A DNA stretch of 16,739 nt from NCBI GenBank assembly GCA_049975325.1, contig JBNGDW010000031.1, positions 1 to 16,739 of the forward strand. The letters are read 5' to 3'. The stretch is from JBNGDW01 sp049975325 (GTDB lineage Bacteria; Cloacimonadota; Cloacimonadia; JGIOTU-2; JBNGDW01). Position 1 is the first letter of the stretch. Each line of letters opens with the position of its first letter. The position numbers were made by a program, and so were the translations under genes. This document shows, piece after piece, positions 7,070 through 14,910 of this stretch. The notes beneath the pieces were generated by a model. That model saw only the letters and a program-made list of their open reading frames with translations. It was not told the origin of the DNA and made no database searches.

Positions 7070-8770
7070 GTGACCAATCGCATCAACTTTATCAGTCGCA
7101 CATACAGGCACTTCAGCCGTTACAGGGAGATTATTTCTGTACTGGTTAAACACGGCTTTGAAGGATTGATTGTCCGCATCCATCTACATAGATATATTGA
7201 TATAGGTAGAAAGTTTCTGCATATCCGTGGCAGGAAAAAGATAACTTCTCTCTCGATTTATGAGCGGATTCGGATGGTGCTGGAAGAACTCGGTCCTACA
7301 TTCATCAAATTTGGCCAGATAATGAGTAATCGACCAGATATTATTCCTAAAGAACTTCTAAAAGAGCTCGAGAAACTCCAGGATGCGGCCCCACCATTTC
7401 CTGAAAGCAAAGCAAGAGAGGTTATCGAAGAGGAACTGGGTGAGAATATTGAATCCATTTTTAAACATTTCGAGCCAATCCCTATAGCCTCTGCCTCCCT
7501 TGCACAGGTGCACAAGGCAATCATCTTCGCAGATAATGAAGATAAGGAAGTTGTTATAAAAGTGCAGCGTCCTGATATTGTGGAAAAGATTCAAACTGAT
7601 ATAGAAATTATGCTCCACCTTGCTAAAATTGCGGAAAGGCATATCCCAGGAGCGAAACTTGTGAATCCTGTAGGTACTGTTAAGGAATTTGAACGCATTA
7701 TTAAAAAAGAACTTGATTTCTCGACTGAAACCATGTATATGCAGCGGTTTATGAATAGCTTTCGCGGTGAACAGAATATTTATGTGCCCAGTGTATACAA
7801 AAAATTCAGCACTTCAAAAGTGCTGACTATGGAACATGTTAAGGGGATAAAGGTCTCAAAAGTTGATGCGATAAGAGAGAGTGGACTGGATACAAAAGAA
7901 ACAGCCCATAAAATTACGCAATTGATGCTCAAACAGGTCTTTATTCATGGCTTTTTTCATGCAGATCCTCATCCGGGAAATGTGATTGTGCTTAAGGATG
8001 GTAAAATATGTTTTCTTGACTTTGGCATGATGGGGGTGTTGCACCCTAAACAAAAGACTTATCTTAGCAATATTATACTTGGTATTGTCAATCAGGACTC
8101 ATCGCGTATAGGGAAGACTGTTCTTCAATTCTCTGACAAAATAGATGTTGCGGCTCGCGAAGAGCTTGAATATCAAATCTCTGACCTGGTTGATAGATAT
8201 GCGTATTTACCCCTAAAAGATATTCATCTTGGCAATCTTATAAATGAAATGATGGATATAATCTTCAGATTTAAGCTCAGGATGCCACTCAATCTTTATC
8301 CTTTCTCAAAGGCTGTTATGCATATCGAGCATATAGCCAGGGAACTTGATCCCGATTTTGACTTAATGCATGAGCTGGAGCCTTTTGCGCGTCAGATTAT
8401 ATGGGAGAGCTTCTCACCTCGCACTCTAATTCAAGAATTTGCCTCAGGAATCAATGATGTAAGACTGCTTTTGCGTGATTTTCCTTCTCACATACATGAT
8501 ATTCTTGAACAGGTCAAAAGTGGTTCTGCAAAGGTTGAGTTCGAACATAAGGGCTTGGAGCCAGCATTGAAAAAGATTGATCAGGTAAGCAATCGGATTG
8601 CATTTGCTATTGTGATAGCCGCACTTATTGTAGGCTCATCTTTGATTGTACTTTCTGATATCCCACCAAAAGTAAATGGAACACCAATTGTTGGTATTAT
8701 AGGTTTTATTAGCGCAGGAATTCTTGGATTTTGGCTCATTATTTCAATAATTAGGCACGGGAAGCTCTAA
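7070..8770 (+). CDS. UbiB/AarF (ABC1/ADCK) family atypical protein kinase-like protein
   Basis: UbiB-family proteins are membrane-associated ATPases or atypical kinases tied to isoprenoid quinone biosynthesis and lipid homeostasis. The 566 residues carry the family-specific KxGQ motif (K80-F-G-Q83, in FIKFGQIMSNRPDIIP) and the alanine-rich nucleotide loop ASASLAQVHKA (140-150). The ATP lysine is K164 in VVIKVQRP, ELDF lies at 214-217, HADPHPGN at 297-304 and DFG at 317-319. Two hydrophobic segments at about 509-529 and 540-562 form the usual C-terminal membrane anchor. The start is a GTG at 7070 with no clear Shine-Dalgarno; an in-frame stop 13-15 nt upstream leaves no better start, and translation may be coupled to the phasin-like gene 8 nt upstream. 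No quinone biosynthesis gene is in the window, so the true role in this organism is open. Confidence 0.93.
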   Translation: MTNRINFISRTYRHFSRYREIISVLVKHGFEGLIVRIHLHRYIDIGRKFLHIRGRKKITSLSIYERIRMVLEELGPTFIKFGQIMSNRPDIIPKELLKELEKLQDAAPPFPESKAREVIEEELGENIESIFKHFEPIPIASASLAQVHKAIIFADNEDKEVVIKVQRPDIVEKIQTDIEIMLHLAKIAERHIPGAKLVNPVGTVKEFERIIKKELDFSTETMYMQRFMNSFRGEQNIYVPSVYKKFSTSKVLTMEHVKGIKVSKVDAIRESGLDTKETAHKITQLMLKQVFIHGFFHADPHPGNVIVLKDGKICFLDFGMMGVLHPKQKTYLSNIILGIVNQDSSRIGKTVLQFSDKIDVAAREELEYQISDLVDRYAYLPLKDIHLGNLINEMMDIIFRFKLRMPLNLYPFSKAVMHIEHIARELDPDFDLMHELEPFARQIIWESFSPRTLIQEFASGINDVRLLLRDFPSHIHDILEQVKSGSAKVEFEHKGLEPALKKIDQVSNRIAFAIVIAALIVGSSLIVLSDIPPKVNGTPIVGIIGFISAGILGFWLIISIIRHGKL

Positions 8771-8825
8771 CTGTTTTAGATTAGCTTTCGAGAAATTTTC
8801 GGTAAAAGCCGCGAAGATCTATATA

Positions 8826-10262
8826 ATGTCTACATCTCAAACATTTTTGAAGAAAGTTAAAGAATTTATAGCTCAAGCAAATCTGATAAAGAATAGCGAT
8901 AGAGTTCTCGTTGGTGTTTCCGGAGGTATAGATTCCACTGTGCTATTAGATCTTTTAAGAAAATTCTCCGCCAATTATAGACTCACGCTTCTTGCCGTGC
9001 ATATAAATTACCATCTTAGAGATGAAGAATCTGATGAAAATGAAAAATTTGTAAGATGGATATGCAAGGAATTGGGAGTTCCTTTGGTTTGTCACCCTGT
9101 TTACATATCAGTAAAATCTAATTTAGAGAATACTGCCAGGATAGAGCGATTTCGAGTATTTCGCAACCTCCTTAGGAAATATCAATTCAATAAAATTGCA
9201 GTAGGCCACACAAAAACCGATCAAGCGGAAACTCTGCTTTATAATCTGTTTCGGGGGAGTGGTATCTCTGGTATGAAAGGCATGCTTCCGATGAGGGATA
9301 ATATTATTAGACCTCTCTTATGCGTAACTCGGGAGGAAATTAAAAGTTTTGCAAAATCTAATTCTATCCCATTTTCAGAGGATTCCTCCAATTTTAGCCT
9401 TGCCTTTGAGCGTAACAAAATCAGGCATCTCATTCTTCCCGTAATTGAACAGGGGTTTGGCAAGCAATCAATAGAAAAGATTGCTGAAAGCGGAGAAATT
9501 CTTCGTTTTACCGACCAGTTTCTTTGCAAACAAACCGAAGAAACATTTGAAAGGCTTGTAAGAAAAGATGATAGTAGTTCTTTAATGGTGAACATTGATG
9601 ATCTTATTGAGCAGGGCGGAGACCTCTTTTATTTTTTTAGAAAGATGTTTTCCCAACTTACAGGGAGCGAGCAGGGACTCTTTTCGGTGCATTTTCATGA
9701 ACTCGTAGCGCTTTTGAAGAATCGGAGAAGTACATACATCCATCTACCTGAGAATGTCTATGTAATAAAAAATGGCCGCATGCTCATTTTTTCAAAATCA
9801 CCACCTTTACTTACTTATAAAGAGCAATCGCGTAAAATTTATAATGTTTCTCAGCACATCATCTTCGACAATTATTATATCTCTTTATCTAAGATGAAAT
9901 CAGTTCCTGCCCATGGGTATAATTTCTCCAGGAGAAATGTTTGCTATATAGATTTAGAAAAGGTAAGATTCCCCCTTACAGTTCGTTATAGAAAGCCTGG
10001 TGATAGATTCGTCCCTTTAGGTATGCATCAGCCCAAGAAGTTAAAAGAATTTTTTATTGATGCAAAAATACCTCGTTATGAAAGGGATAAAATTCTCATA
10101 CTAGAAGACCAGAAACAGATAATCTGGGTTGCTGGGCTTAGGATTAGCGAGAGTGTGAAAATCACCCCTTCTACTCAGCAGGTTTTACGGATAAAAGTAG
10201 TGGGAAAATTGGCTAAATATAGACCTGCAGAGCGTATTCGAGATAAGTTTGACAAAAAGTAG
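8826..10262 (+). CDS. tilS: tRNA(Ile)-lysidine synthase TilS
   Basis: TilS attaches lysine to C34 of the CAU-anticodon tRNA-Ile using ATP, so that the tRNA reads AUA as isoleucine. The gene is normally essential; AUA (ATA) codons are common in this window. The 478 residues contain the PP-loop SGGIDS at 32-37, GHTKTDQAET at 127-136 and LFRGSGISGMKGM. The EDSSN...RNKIRH segment recognises the tRNA acceptor side. The C-terminal lysidine-synthetase domain includes VRYRKPGDRFVPLG, KKLKEFFIDAKIPRYERD and WVAGLRISE. The length is normal. The ATG at 8826 fits the family N-terminus, but the upstream region (CGAAGATCTATATA) gives no strong Shine-Dalgarno. It is followed by hpt and ftsH, an order conserved across many bacterial phyla. 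Confidence 0.96.
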   Translation: MSTSQTFLKKVKEFIAQANLIKNSDRVLVGVSGGIDSTVLLDLLRKFSANYRLTLLAVHINYHLRDEESDENEKFVRWICKELGVPLVCHPVYISVKSNLENTARIERFRVFRNLLRKYQFNKIAVGHTKTDQAETLLYNLFRGSGISGMKGMLPMRDNIIRPLLCVTREEIKSFAKSNSIPFSEDSSNFSLAFERNKIRHLILPVIEQGFGKQSIEKIAESGEILRFTDQFLCKQTEETFERLVRKDDSSSLMVNIDDLIEQGGDLFYFFRKMFSQLTGSEQGLFSVHFHELVALLKNRRSTYIHLPENVYVIKNGRMLIFSKSPPLLTYKEQSRKIYNVSQHIIFDNYYISLSKMKSVPAHGYNFSRRNVCYIDLEKVRFPLTVRYRKPGDRFVPLGMHQPKKLKEFFIDAKIPRYERDKILILEDQKQIIWVAGLRISESVKITPSTQQVLRIKVVGKLAKYRPAERIRDKFDKK

Positions 10263-10298
10263 AATGATAATAAACTTTACTTTATAGGTTTGTGCAAA

Positions 10299-10847
10299 AT
10301 GAAAGCAGATATAGAAGAAATTATAGTATCTGAACAAGAACTTCAGAGGACAGTAAAAAAACTGGCAATTCAGATTTCTAATGACTATCAAGGCCGGCAA
10401 CCCATTCTAATTGGAATACTTAAAGGAAGCTTTGTATTCCTTGCTGACCTGATAAGGTATATAGATTTGCCTATTGAAATAGATTTTTTGGGAATTGCAA
10501 GTTACGGAAGTTCTGCAAAAAGCTCGGGGATAGTAAAAATTACCAAGGATTGCCAGACTGAGCTCGAGGGAAAAGATGTGATTTTAGTGGAAGATATAAT
10601 GGATACTGGGAATTCGGTGGAATATATTTTTGACTTACTGGATAAAAAGGGAGCAAGATCATTAAAATTGTGTCTGCTTTTGGATAAACTAGAGGCACAC
10701 AAAAAGGATATTAAAGTTGACTATAGAGGCCTGGTAGTGCCAAATGAGTTTCTTGTCGGATATGGATTAGATTACAATGAGAAATATCGTAACCTTCCTT
10801 ATGTTGGAATATTAAAAAAAGAAGTTTATCAAAGAGAACCCAAATAG
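10299..10847 (+). CDS. hpt: hypoxanthine phosphoribosyltransferase
   Basis: Hpt salvages hypoxanthine, and usually guanine, by joining it to PRPP to give IMP or GMP in the cytoplasm. The 182 residues show the PPi-binding loop segment LKGS at 41-44 and the 13-residue PRPP signature VILVEDIMDTGNS at 94-106 with the acidic pair E98-D99. The base-binding C-terminal part LVVPNEFLVGYGLDYNEKYRNLPYVG is also present. I chose the ATG at 10299, which has a modest AGG at 10286-10288. An in-frame TTG at 10290 would add three residues but has no ribosome binding site. It lies 36 nt after tilS in the conserved tilS-hpt-ftsH order. Confidence 0.96.
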   Translation: MKADIEEIIVSEQELQRTVKKLAIQISNDYQGRQPILIGILKGSFVFLADLIRYIDLPIEIDFLGIASYGSSAKSSGIVKITKDCQTELEGKDVILVEDIMDTGNSVEYIFDLLDKKGARSLKLCLLLDKLEAHKKDIKVDYRGLVVPNEFLVGYGLDYNEKYRNLPYVGILKKEVYQREPK

Positions 10848-10858
10848 ACCTCGGTTTT
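10835..10858 (+). terminator. weak hairpin at the end of hpt
   Basis: AGAACC (10835-10840) can pair with GGTTTT (10853-10858, one G-T pair) around a loop containing the hpt stop codon, and is followed by a T-rich stretch. It is short and could at most give partial termination ahead of ftsH. Confidence 0.2.
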
Positions 10859-10953
10859 TATCTTCTTACTTTTAGATGGTAGATGTAGCTAAATAAACTT
10901 CTTATTAAAATGTTACCAAAAATAGATGGAAGGAAATCAACATATAATTATAA

Positions 10954-12876
10954 ATGAACAACAATAAAAATCAGAAGCAAAAGCCTCCTCAGAGAGGCAT
11001 GCCACCTAATAAGCGACCGCCTCAACCACCTTCACCAAAGTTTGGTTCTTTATTCGTATGGTTAATCATCATCCTGGCAACTATTGTATTTTTCCAGCTT
11101 TTTTCTGGTGGTACGCAGCTTGAGGAGGTATCGTACAGTAAATTTTTGGAAGACCTTGATGCTGGGGTGGTAAACAAGATTGTCTTTACAGCAAAAGATA
11201 TTGAGTACTTTGTTGGCGAGGGAATAAAAAAACATACAAATATTCCTTTTGAAGATCCAGAGCTGGTAAAAGAGATAGCTCGTGGGCATAAAGATGTAGA
11301 GGTTATTTCAAAAAAGCCTTCGGCGTTTATGACTATTCTCTCTTATCTGCTCCCCTTTATTTTGTTTATCATTTTATGGATATTTATTATCCGCTCGATG
11401 CGTGGTGGAGCGGGACAGGCTTTAAGCTTTGGTAAGAGTCGAGCAAAGATCGTAACTGGAACGCATTCGCCAGTTACTTTTAAAGATGTGGCTGGAGTGG
11501 CTGAGGCAAAGGAAGAGCTTGAAGAAATTATAGAATTTCTCAAAGAACCCAAGAAATTTCAGAAGCTTGGAGGTAGAATCCCCAAGGGGGTTTTGCTGTT
11601 AGGTGCCCCTGGTACTGGGAAAACCTTGCTGGCAAAGGCTGTTGCAGGTGAGGCAAAAGTTCCGTTCTTTAGTATAAGTGGTTCGGATTTCGTAGAAATG
11701 TTTGTCGGCGTAGGTGCATCTCGTGTTAGAGACCTATTTACTCAGGCAAAAAAGAGCTCGCCATGTATTATCTTTATCGATGAAATAGATGCGGTTGGTA
11801 GACATCGTGGTGCAGGTCTTGGCGGAGGACATGATGAGCGAGAGCAGACTCTAAACCAGCTTTTAGTTGAGATGGATGGCTTTGAACCAAATGAGAGTGT
11901 GATTGTAATAGCGGCGACAAATAGGCCTGATATCCTTGATCCAGCTCTCCTTCGCCCTGGGAGATTTGACAGGCGCGTGGTAGTTGATCTTCCTGATGTA
12001 CACGGAAGAGAAGCAATATTGAAAGTCCATGTCCGCAAAGTACCCCTCCATAAAGATGCAGATTTATCAGTTATTGCTAGAGGAACCCCGGGGTTTTCTG
12101 GTGCTGATATTGCCAATCTTGTTAATGAAGCCGCACTCTTGGCTGTGCGCCGTGGTCATTCTAAAGTGACTAGCCAAGATTTTGAAGATGCCAAGGATAA
12201 AGTTATTATGGGCAAAGAACGCAGAAGTCTGATGCTCACAGAGGAAGAAAAACGGAACTCAGCCTATCATGAGGCTGGGCATACCCTAGTGGGGAAATTT
12301 CTGCCAGGGAGCGATATTATCCATAAAGTTACAATTATTCCTCGAGGACGCTCCTTAGGTGCTACACACTTCCTTCCTCTCGATGATAGGCATATCTACA
12401 GTAAAGATTATTGCCAGGCCAGAATTGTACAGATGCTTGGCGGTAGAGTTGCGGATGAGATAGCAGGGTATGGTCAGACTACAGGAGCGGGAAATGATAT
12501 TAAGCAGGCAACCGAACTCGCCCGTAAGATGGTGTGTGAGTGGGGAATGAGTGAAAAACTCGGGCCCATTACTATTGGCGATTCTGGGGAAAATATTTTC
12601 CTGGGAAGGGAACTCGTACAGCACGAAAATCATAGTGAAAAAACAGCCCAACTTATTGATGAAGAGATTATACGCTTTGTTAATGAAGGGTACCAGAAAT
12701 GCAGAAAAATTCTTACTGAACATCGCGAACTACTTGATCAGCTCGCGGAACTTTTATTGAAAAAAGAGACTATAGATGGAAAAGAGGTTGATGAACTTTA
12801 CAAAAATTATATGAAAAAGAAAGGGCAAGAAACTGTATCTGCAAGCAATGAAGAAGGAGTTGCAAATAAATTATGA
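10954..12876 (+). CDS. ftsH: ATP-dependent zinc metalloprotease FtsH
   Basis: FtsH is the membrane-anchored AAA+ protease that degrades damaged membrane proteins and short-lived regulators. The 640 residues start with a Pro/Lys/Asn-rich cytoplasmic tail (1-30), then transmembrane helix 1 (about 32-50), a periplasmic domain, and helix 2 (about 127-147). The AAA module has Walker A GAPGTGKT (217-224), the pore loop FVG (250-252), Walker B IIFIDEID (272-279) and the second region of homology ATNRPDILDPALLRPGRFDR (321-340). The zinc site is HEAGH at 439-443, with the third ligand probably the Asp in GAGNDIKQAT. The ATG lacks a well-placed Shine-Dalgarno: AAGGA at 10930-10934 is about 19 nt away. 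Its stop overlaps the hslV start by 4 nt, which directly links two AAA+ protease systems. Confidence 0.97.
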   Translation: MNNNKNQKQKPPQRGMPPNKRPPQPPSPKFGSLFVWLIIILATIVFFQLFSGGTQLEEVSYSKFLEDLDAGVVNKIVFTAKDIEYFVGEGIKKHTNIPFEDPELVKEIARGHKDVEVISKKPSAFMTILSYLLPFILFIILWIFIIRSMRGGAGQALSFGKSRAKIVTGTHSPVTFKDVAGVAEAKEELEEIIEFLKEPKKFQKLGGRIPKGVLLLGAPGTGKTLLAKAVAGEAKVPFFSISGSDFVEMFVGVGASRVRDLFTQAKKSSPCIIFIDEIDAVGRHRGAGLGGGHDEREQTLNQLLVEMDGFEPNESVIVIAATNRPDILDPALLRPGRFDRRVVVDLPDVHGREAILKVHVRKVPLHKDADLSVIARGTPGFSGADIANLVNEAALLAVRRGHSKVTSQDFEDAKDKVIMGKERRSLMLTEEEKRNSAYHEAGHTLVGKFLPGSDIIHKVTIIPRGRSLGATHFLPLDDRHIYSKDYCQARIVQMLGGRVADEIAGYGQTTGAGNDIKQATELARKMVCEWGMSEKLGPITIGDSGENIFLGRELVQHENHSEKTAQLIDEEIIRFVNEGYQKCRKILTEHRELLDQLAELLLKKETIDGKEVDELYKNYMKKKGQETVSASNEEGVANKL

Positions 12877-13397
12877 AAGGCACAACAATAATCGGCATTA
12901 AAAAAGGAAATAAATTGGCAATTGGGGGGGATGGACAGGTGACTGTCGGAGAGACTATATTCAAATCAACTGCAGATAAGGTAAGAACTCTTTACAATGA
13001 CCAGGTTATTGTAGGATTTGCAGGAGCCACGGCAGATGCATTTACCTTATTCGAACGGTTTGAAGCCAAATTAAAACAATATAAAGGCAATTTAGTGCGT
13101 TCAGCCGTTGAGCTTGCAAAGGATTGGCGGACAGACAAAATCCTTCGTCCTCTCGAAGCAATGATGATCGCAGGAGATAAAAGTAGCCTTCTGATAATCT
13201 CTGGGAACGGAGATGTAATCGAACCAGATAATAATATAGCTGCGATAGGTTCCGGAGGAGCCTATGCAAAGGCTGCAGCAGTGGTACTTGCGAAAGATAA
13301 GGAGCTCTCACCTCGAGAAATCGTAGAGCAAGCATTAAATATTGCAGCTGATATCTGCATATATACCAACAAGAATATAGTTATCAAGGAATTATAG
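12873..13397 (+). CDS. hslV: ATP-dependent protease peptidase subunit HslV (ClpQ)
   Basis: HslV is the proteasome-beta-like peptidase that forms a double hexamer and is activated by HslU. The 174 residues begin MKG-TTIIG. By family comparison the first three residues are a propeptide, and T4 becomes the catalytic N-terminal threonine. GGDGQVTVGETIFK (18-31) and the following KVRTLYND segment are the usual conserved core, then GFAGATADAFTLFERFE and AIGSGGAYAKAAA. The ATG lies inside the ftsH stop region (ATGA), with AAGGAG at 12854-12859, so translational coupling to ftsH is likely. hslU follows after 2 nt. Expression would be tied to both neighbours. Confidence 0.97.
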   Translation: MKGTTIIGIKKGNKLAIGGDGQVTVGETIFKSTADKVRTLYNDQVIVGFAGATADAFTLFERFEAKLKQYKGNLVRSAVELAKDWRTDKILRPLEAMMIAGDKSSLLIISGNGDVIEPDNNIAAIGSGGAYAKAAAVVLAKDKELSPREIVEQALNIAADICIYTNKNIVIKEL

Positions 13398-13399
13398 TT

Positions 13400-14785
13400 A
13401 TGGAGATGGAAGAACTTACACCTAAAAAGATTGTACAGGAATTAGATAAATATATTATTGGTCAGGATGAGGCAAAAAAGGCAGTCGCAATAGCCCTGAG
13501 AAATCGTTGGCGTCGCGAAAATGTATCAGAACACCTTCGGGATGAAATAATGCCTAATAATATAATCCTCATAGGTCCCACAGGGGTTGGCAAAACAGAA
13601 ATTTCACGACGTCTTTCAAATCTCGCAAATGCTCCATTTATAAAAGTGGAAGCCTCGAAATTTACAGAAATAGGCTATGTAGGGCGTGATGTGGAATCAA
13701 TAATCAGGGAACTTGCAGATGTAGCTGTTAATAAAGTAAAAGAAGAAATGATTGAGGAGGTTGAGCCCCAAGCCCGAAAGTTGGCTGAAGAACGCCTCCT
13801 GGATATCCTTCTACCACCTCCCAAACGAAAGCATAAATCTAACCTTTCTTATGAAGAAATGAAAGAAGAAAGAAAACAATACGGAGAAGCAAAGGAAAAG
13901 CACAAGAAGACCAGAGAGAAACTACGTAAGATGCTTCATGACGGTGGACTTGATGAGAGAATGGTAGAAGTAAATGTGGATGACCTTCCCGAGCACCAAG
14001 TGGAAATCTTTTCAAATATAGGGCTCGACACTTTTGATATTGATATGGGTGAAATACTTGCTGGGATGTTGCCAGGCCGTTCTAAGAAACATAAAGAAAT
14101 GAAAGTAAGAGAGGCGATGGATTATCTCTTTTATATGGAGTCAAAACGCTTGGTGGATATGGATAAAGTTAAAGAGATAGCTGTTGAAAGAGTTGAAGAA
14201 AATGGCATTGTCTTTCTTGATGAGATTGATAAGATTGCAGGGGAACGGTCAAAATCAGGACCTGATGTATCCAGGGAAGGTGTGCAAAGAGACCTGCTTC
14301 CAATTATTGAAGGTACAAATGTGCCAACAAAATATGGTATGGTGGATACTACCCACATACTTTTTATCGCTTCTGGTGCGTTTCATGTCTCAAAACCCTC
14401 AGACCTTATTCCAGAATTACAAGGTCGCTTCCCCATCCGAGTTGAACTTCACAGCCTTGGTAAAGAAGAATTTGTGAAAATTCTCACTCTACCTCAAAAT
14501 GCTTTAATTAAGCAATATACCGCCCTACTTGAAACAGAAGGAGTTGAATTGTCTTTTACCAAAGGTGCTGTAGAGGAAATCGCTCATTATGCCGCATTGG
14601 CAAATGCCAAGATGGAAGATATTGGCGCCAGAAGGCTTCATACAATTATGACAATTTTACTTGAAGACTATCTCTACAACTTACCTAATCCGAAAGTCAA
14701 AAGGGTAAAAGTTGGGAAACAAGATGTGCAAAATATACTTGGAAAAGTTTTAACTGATGAGGATCTGACTAAGTATATTCTTTAA
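13400..14785 (+). CDS. hslU: ATPase subunit HslU of the HslVU protease (ClpY)
   Basis: HslU is the AAA+ unfoldase that feeds substrates into HslV. The 461 residues are within the family range. Walker A is GPTGVGKT (59-66), the pore motif GYVG is at 92-95, and Walker B IVFLDEID is at 270-277. SREGVQRDLLPIIEG comes next, and the sensor 2 region is IGARRLHT. Between about 107 and 255 lies the charged I domain with a Lys/Glu-rich helical stretch (EERKQYGEAKEKHKK). The C-terminus KYIL is the tail that docks into HslV pockets. It starts 2 nt after hslV, with AAGGA at 13386-13390; a second in-frame ATG six bases downstream is a less likely start. It is the last gene of the long + strand run and converges with ctpA. 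Confidence 0.97.
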   Translation: MEMEELTPKKIVQELDKYIIGQDEAKKAVAIALRNRWRRENVSEHLRDEIMPNNIILIGPTGVGKTEISRRLSNLANAPFIKVEASKFTEIGYVGRDVESIIRELADVAVNKVKEEMIEEVEPQARKLAEERLLDILLPPPKRKHKSNLSYEEMKEERKQYGEAKEKHKKTREKLRKMLHDGGLDERMVEVNVDDLPEHQVEIFSNIGLDTFDIDMGEILAGMLPGRSKKHKEMKVREAMDYLFYMESKRLVDMDKVKEIAVERVEENGIVFLDEIDKIAGERSKSGPDVSREGVQRDLLPIIEGTNVPTKYGMVDTTHILFIASGAFHVSKPSDLIPELQGRFPIRVELHSLGKEEFVKILTLPQNALIKQYTALLETEGVELSFTKGAVEEIAHYAALANAKMEDIGARRLHTIMTILLEDYLYNLPNPKVKRVKVGKQDVQNILGKVLTDEDLTKYIL

Positions 14786-14910
14786 ATATGTAACACAATC
14801 CGGAGGAAAGTGAGAGGGGGTGACAAGGAGACAAGATGAAATGTAGAAAGGGAGAAGATGAGAAACGGAGAACGGATGTCCGTATTTGCAATCTTTCAAT
14901 CTTCCATTAT
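14786..14910. other. convergent hslU/ctpA intergenic region with purine-rich tract
   Basis: These 125 nt separate the ends of two opposing genes. From 14801 to 14880 the + strand has 33 A, 33 G, 8 T and 6 C (counted by hand), so 66 of 80 bases are purines. ACGGA/TCCGT (14872-14883) forms a short interrupted palindrome. No classic GC-stem plus T-run terminator is visible on either strand. On the - strand transcript the tract is C-rich and G-poor (33 C, 6 G), the composition of a Rho-loading site. It may therefore end the tmk-ctpA transcript, though this is inference. Confidence 0.45.

Noticed and set aside
8784..8809. Imperfect hairpin GCTTT...AAAGC between the UbiB-family gene and tilS
   Set aside because: Only 5 bp plus a bulged 4-bp inner stem, with no T-run; likely chance in AT-rich spacer.
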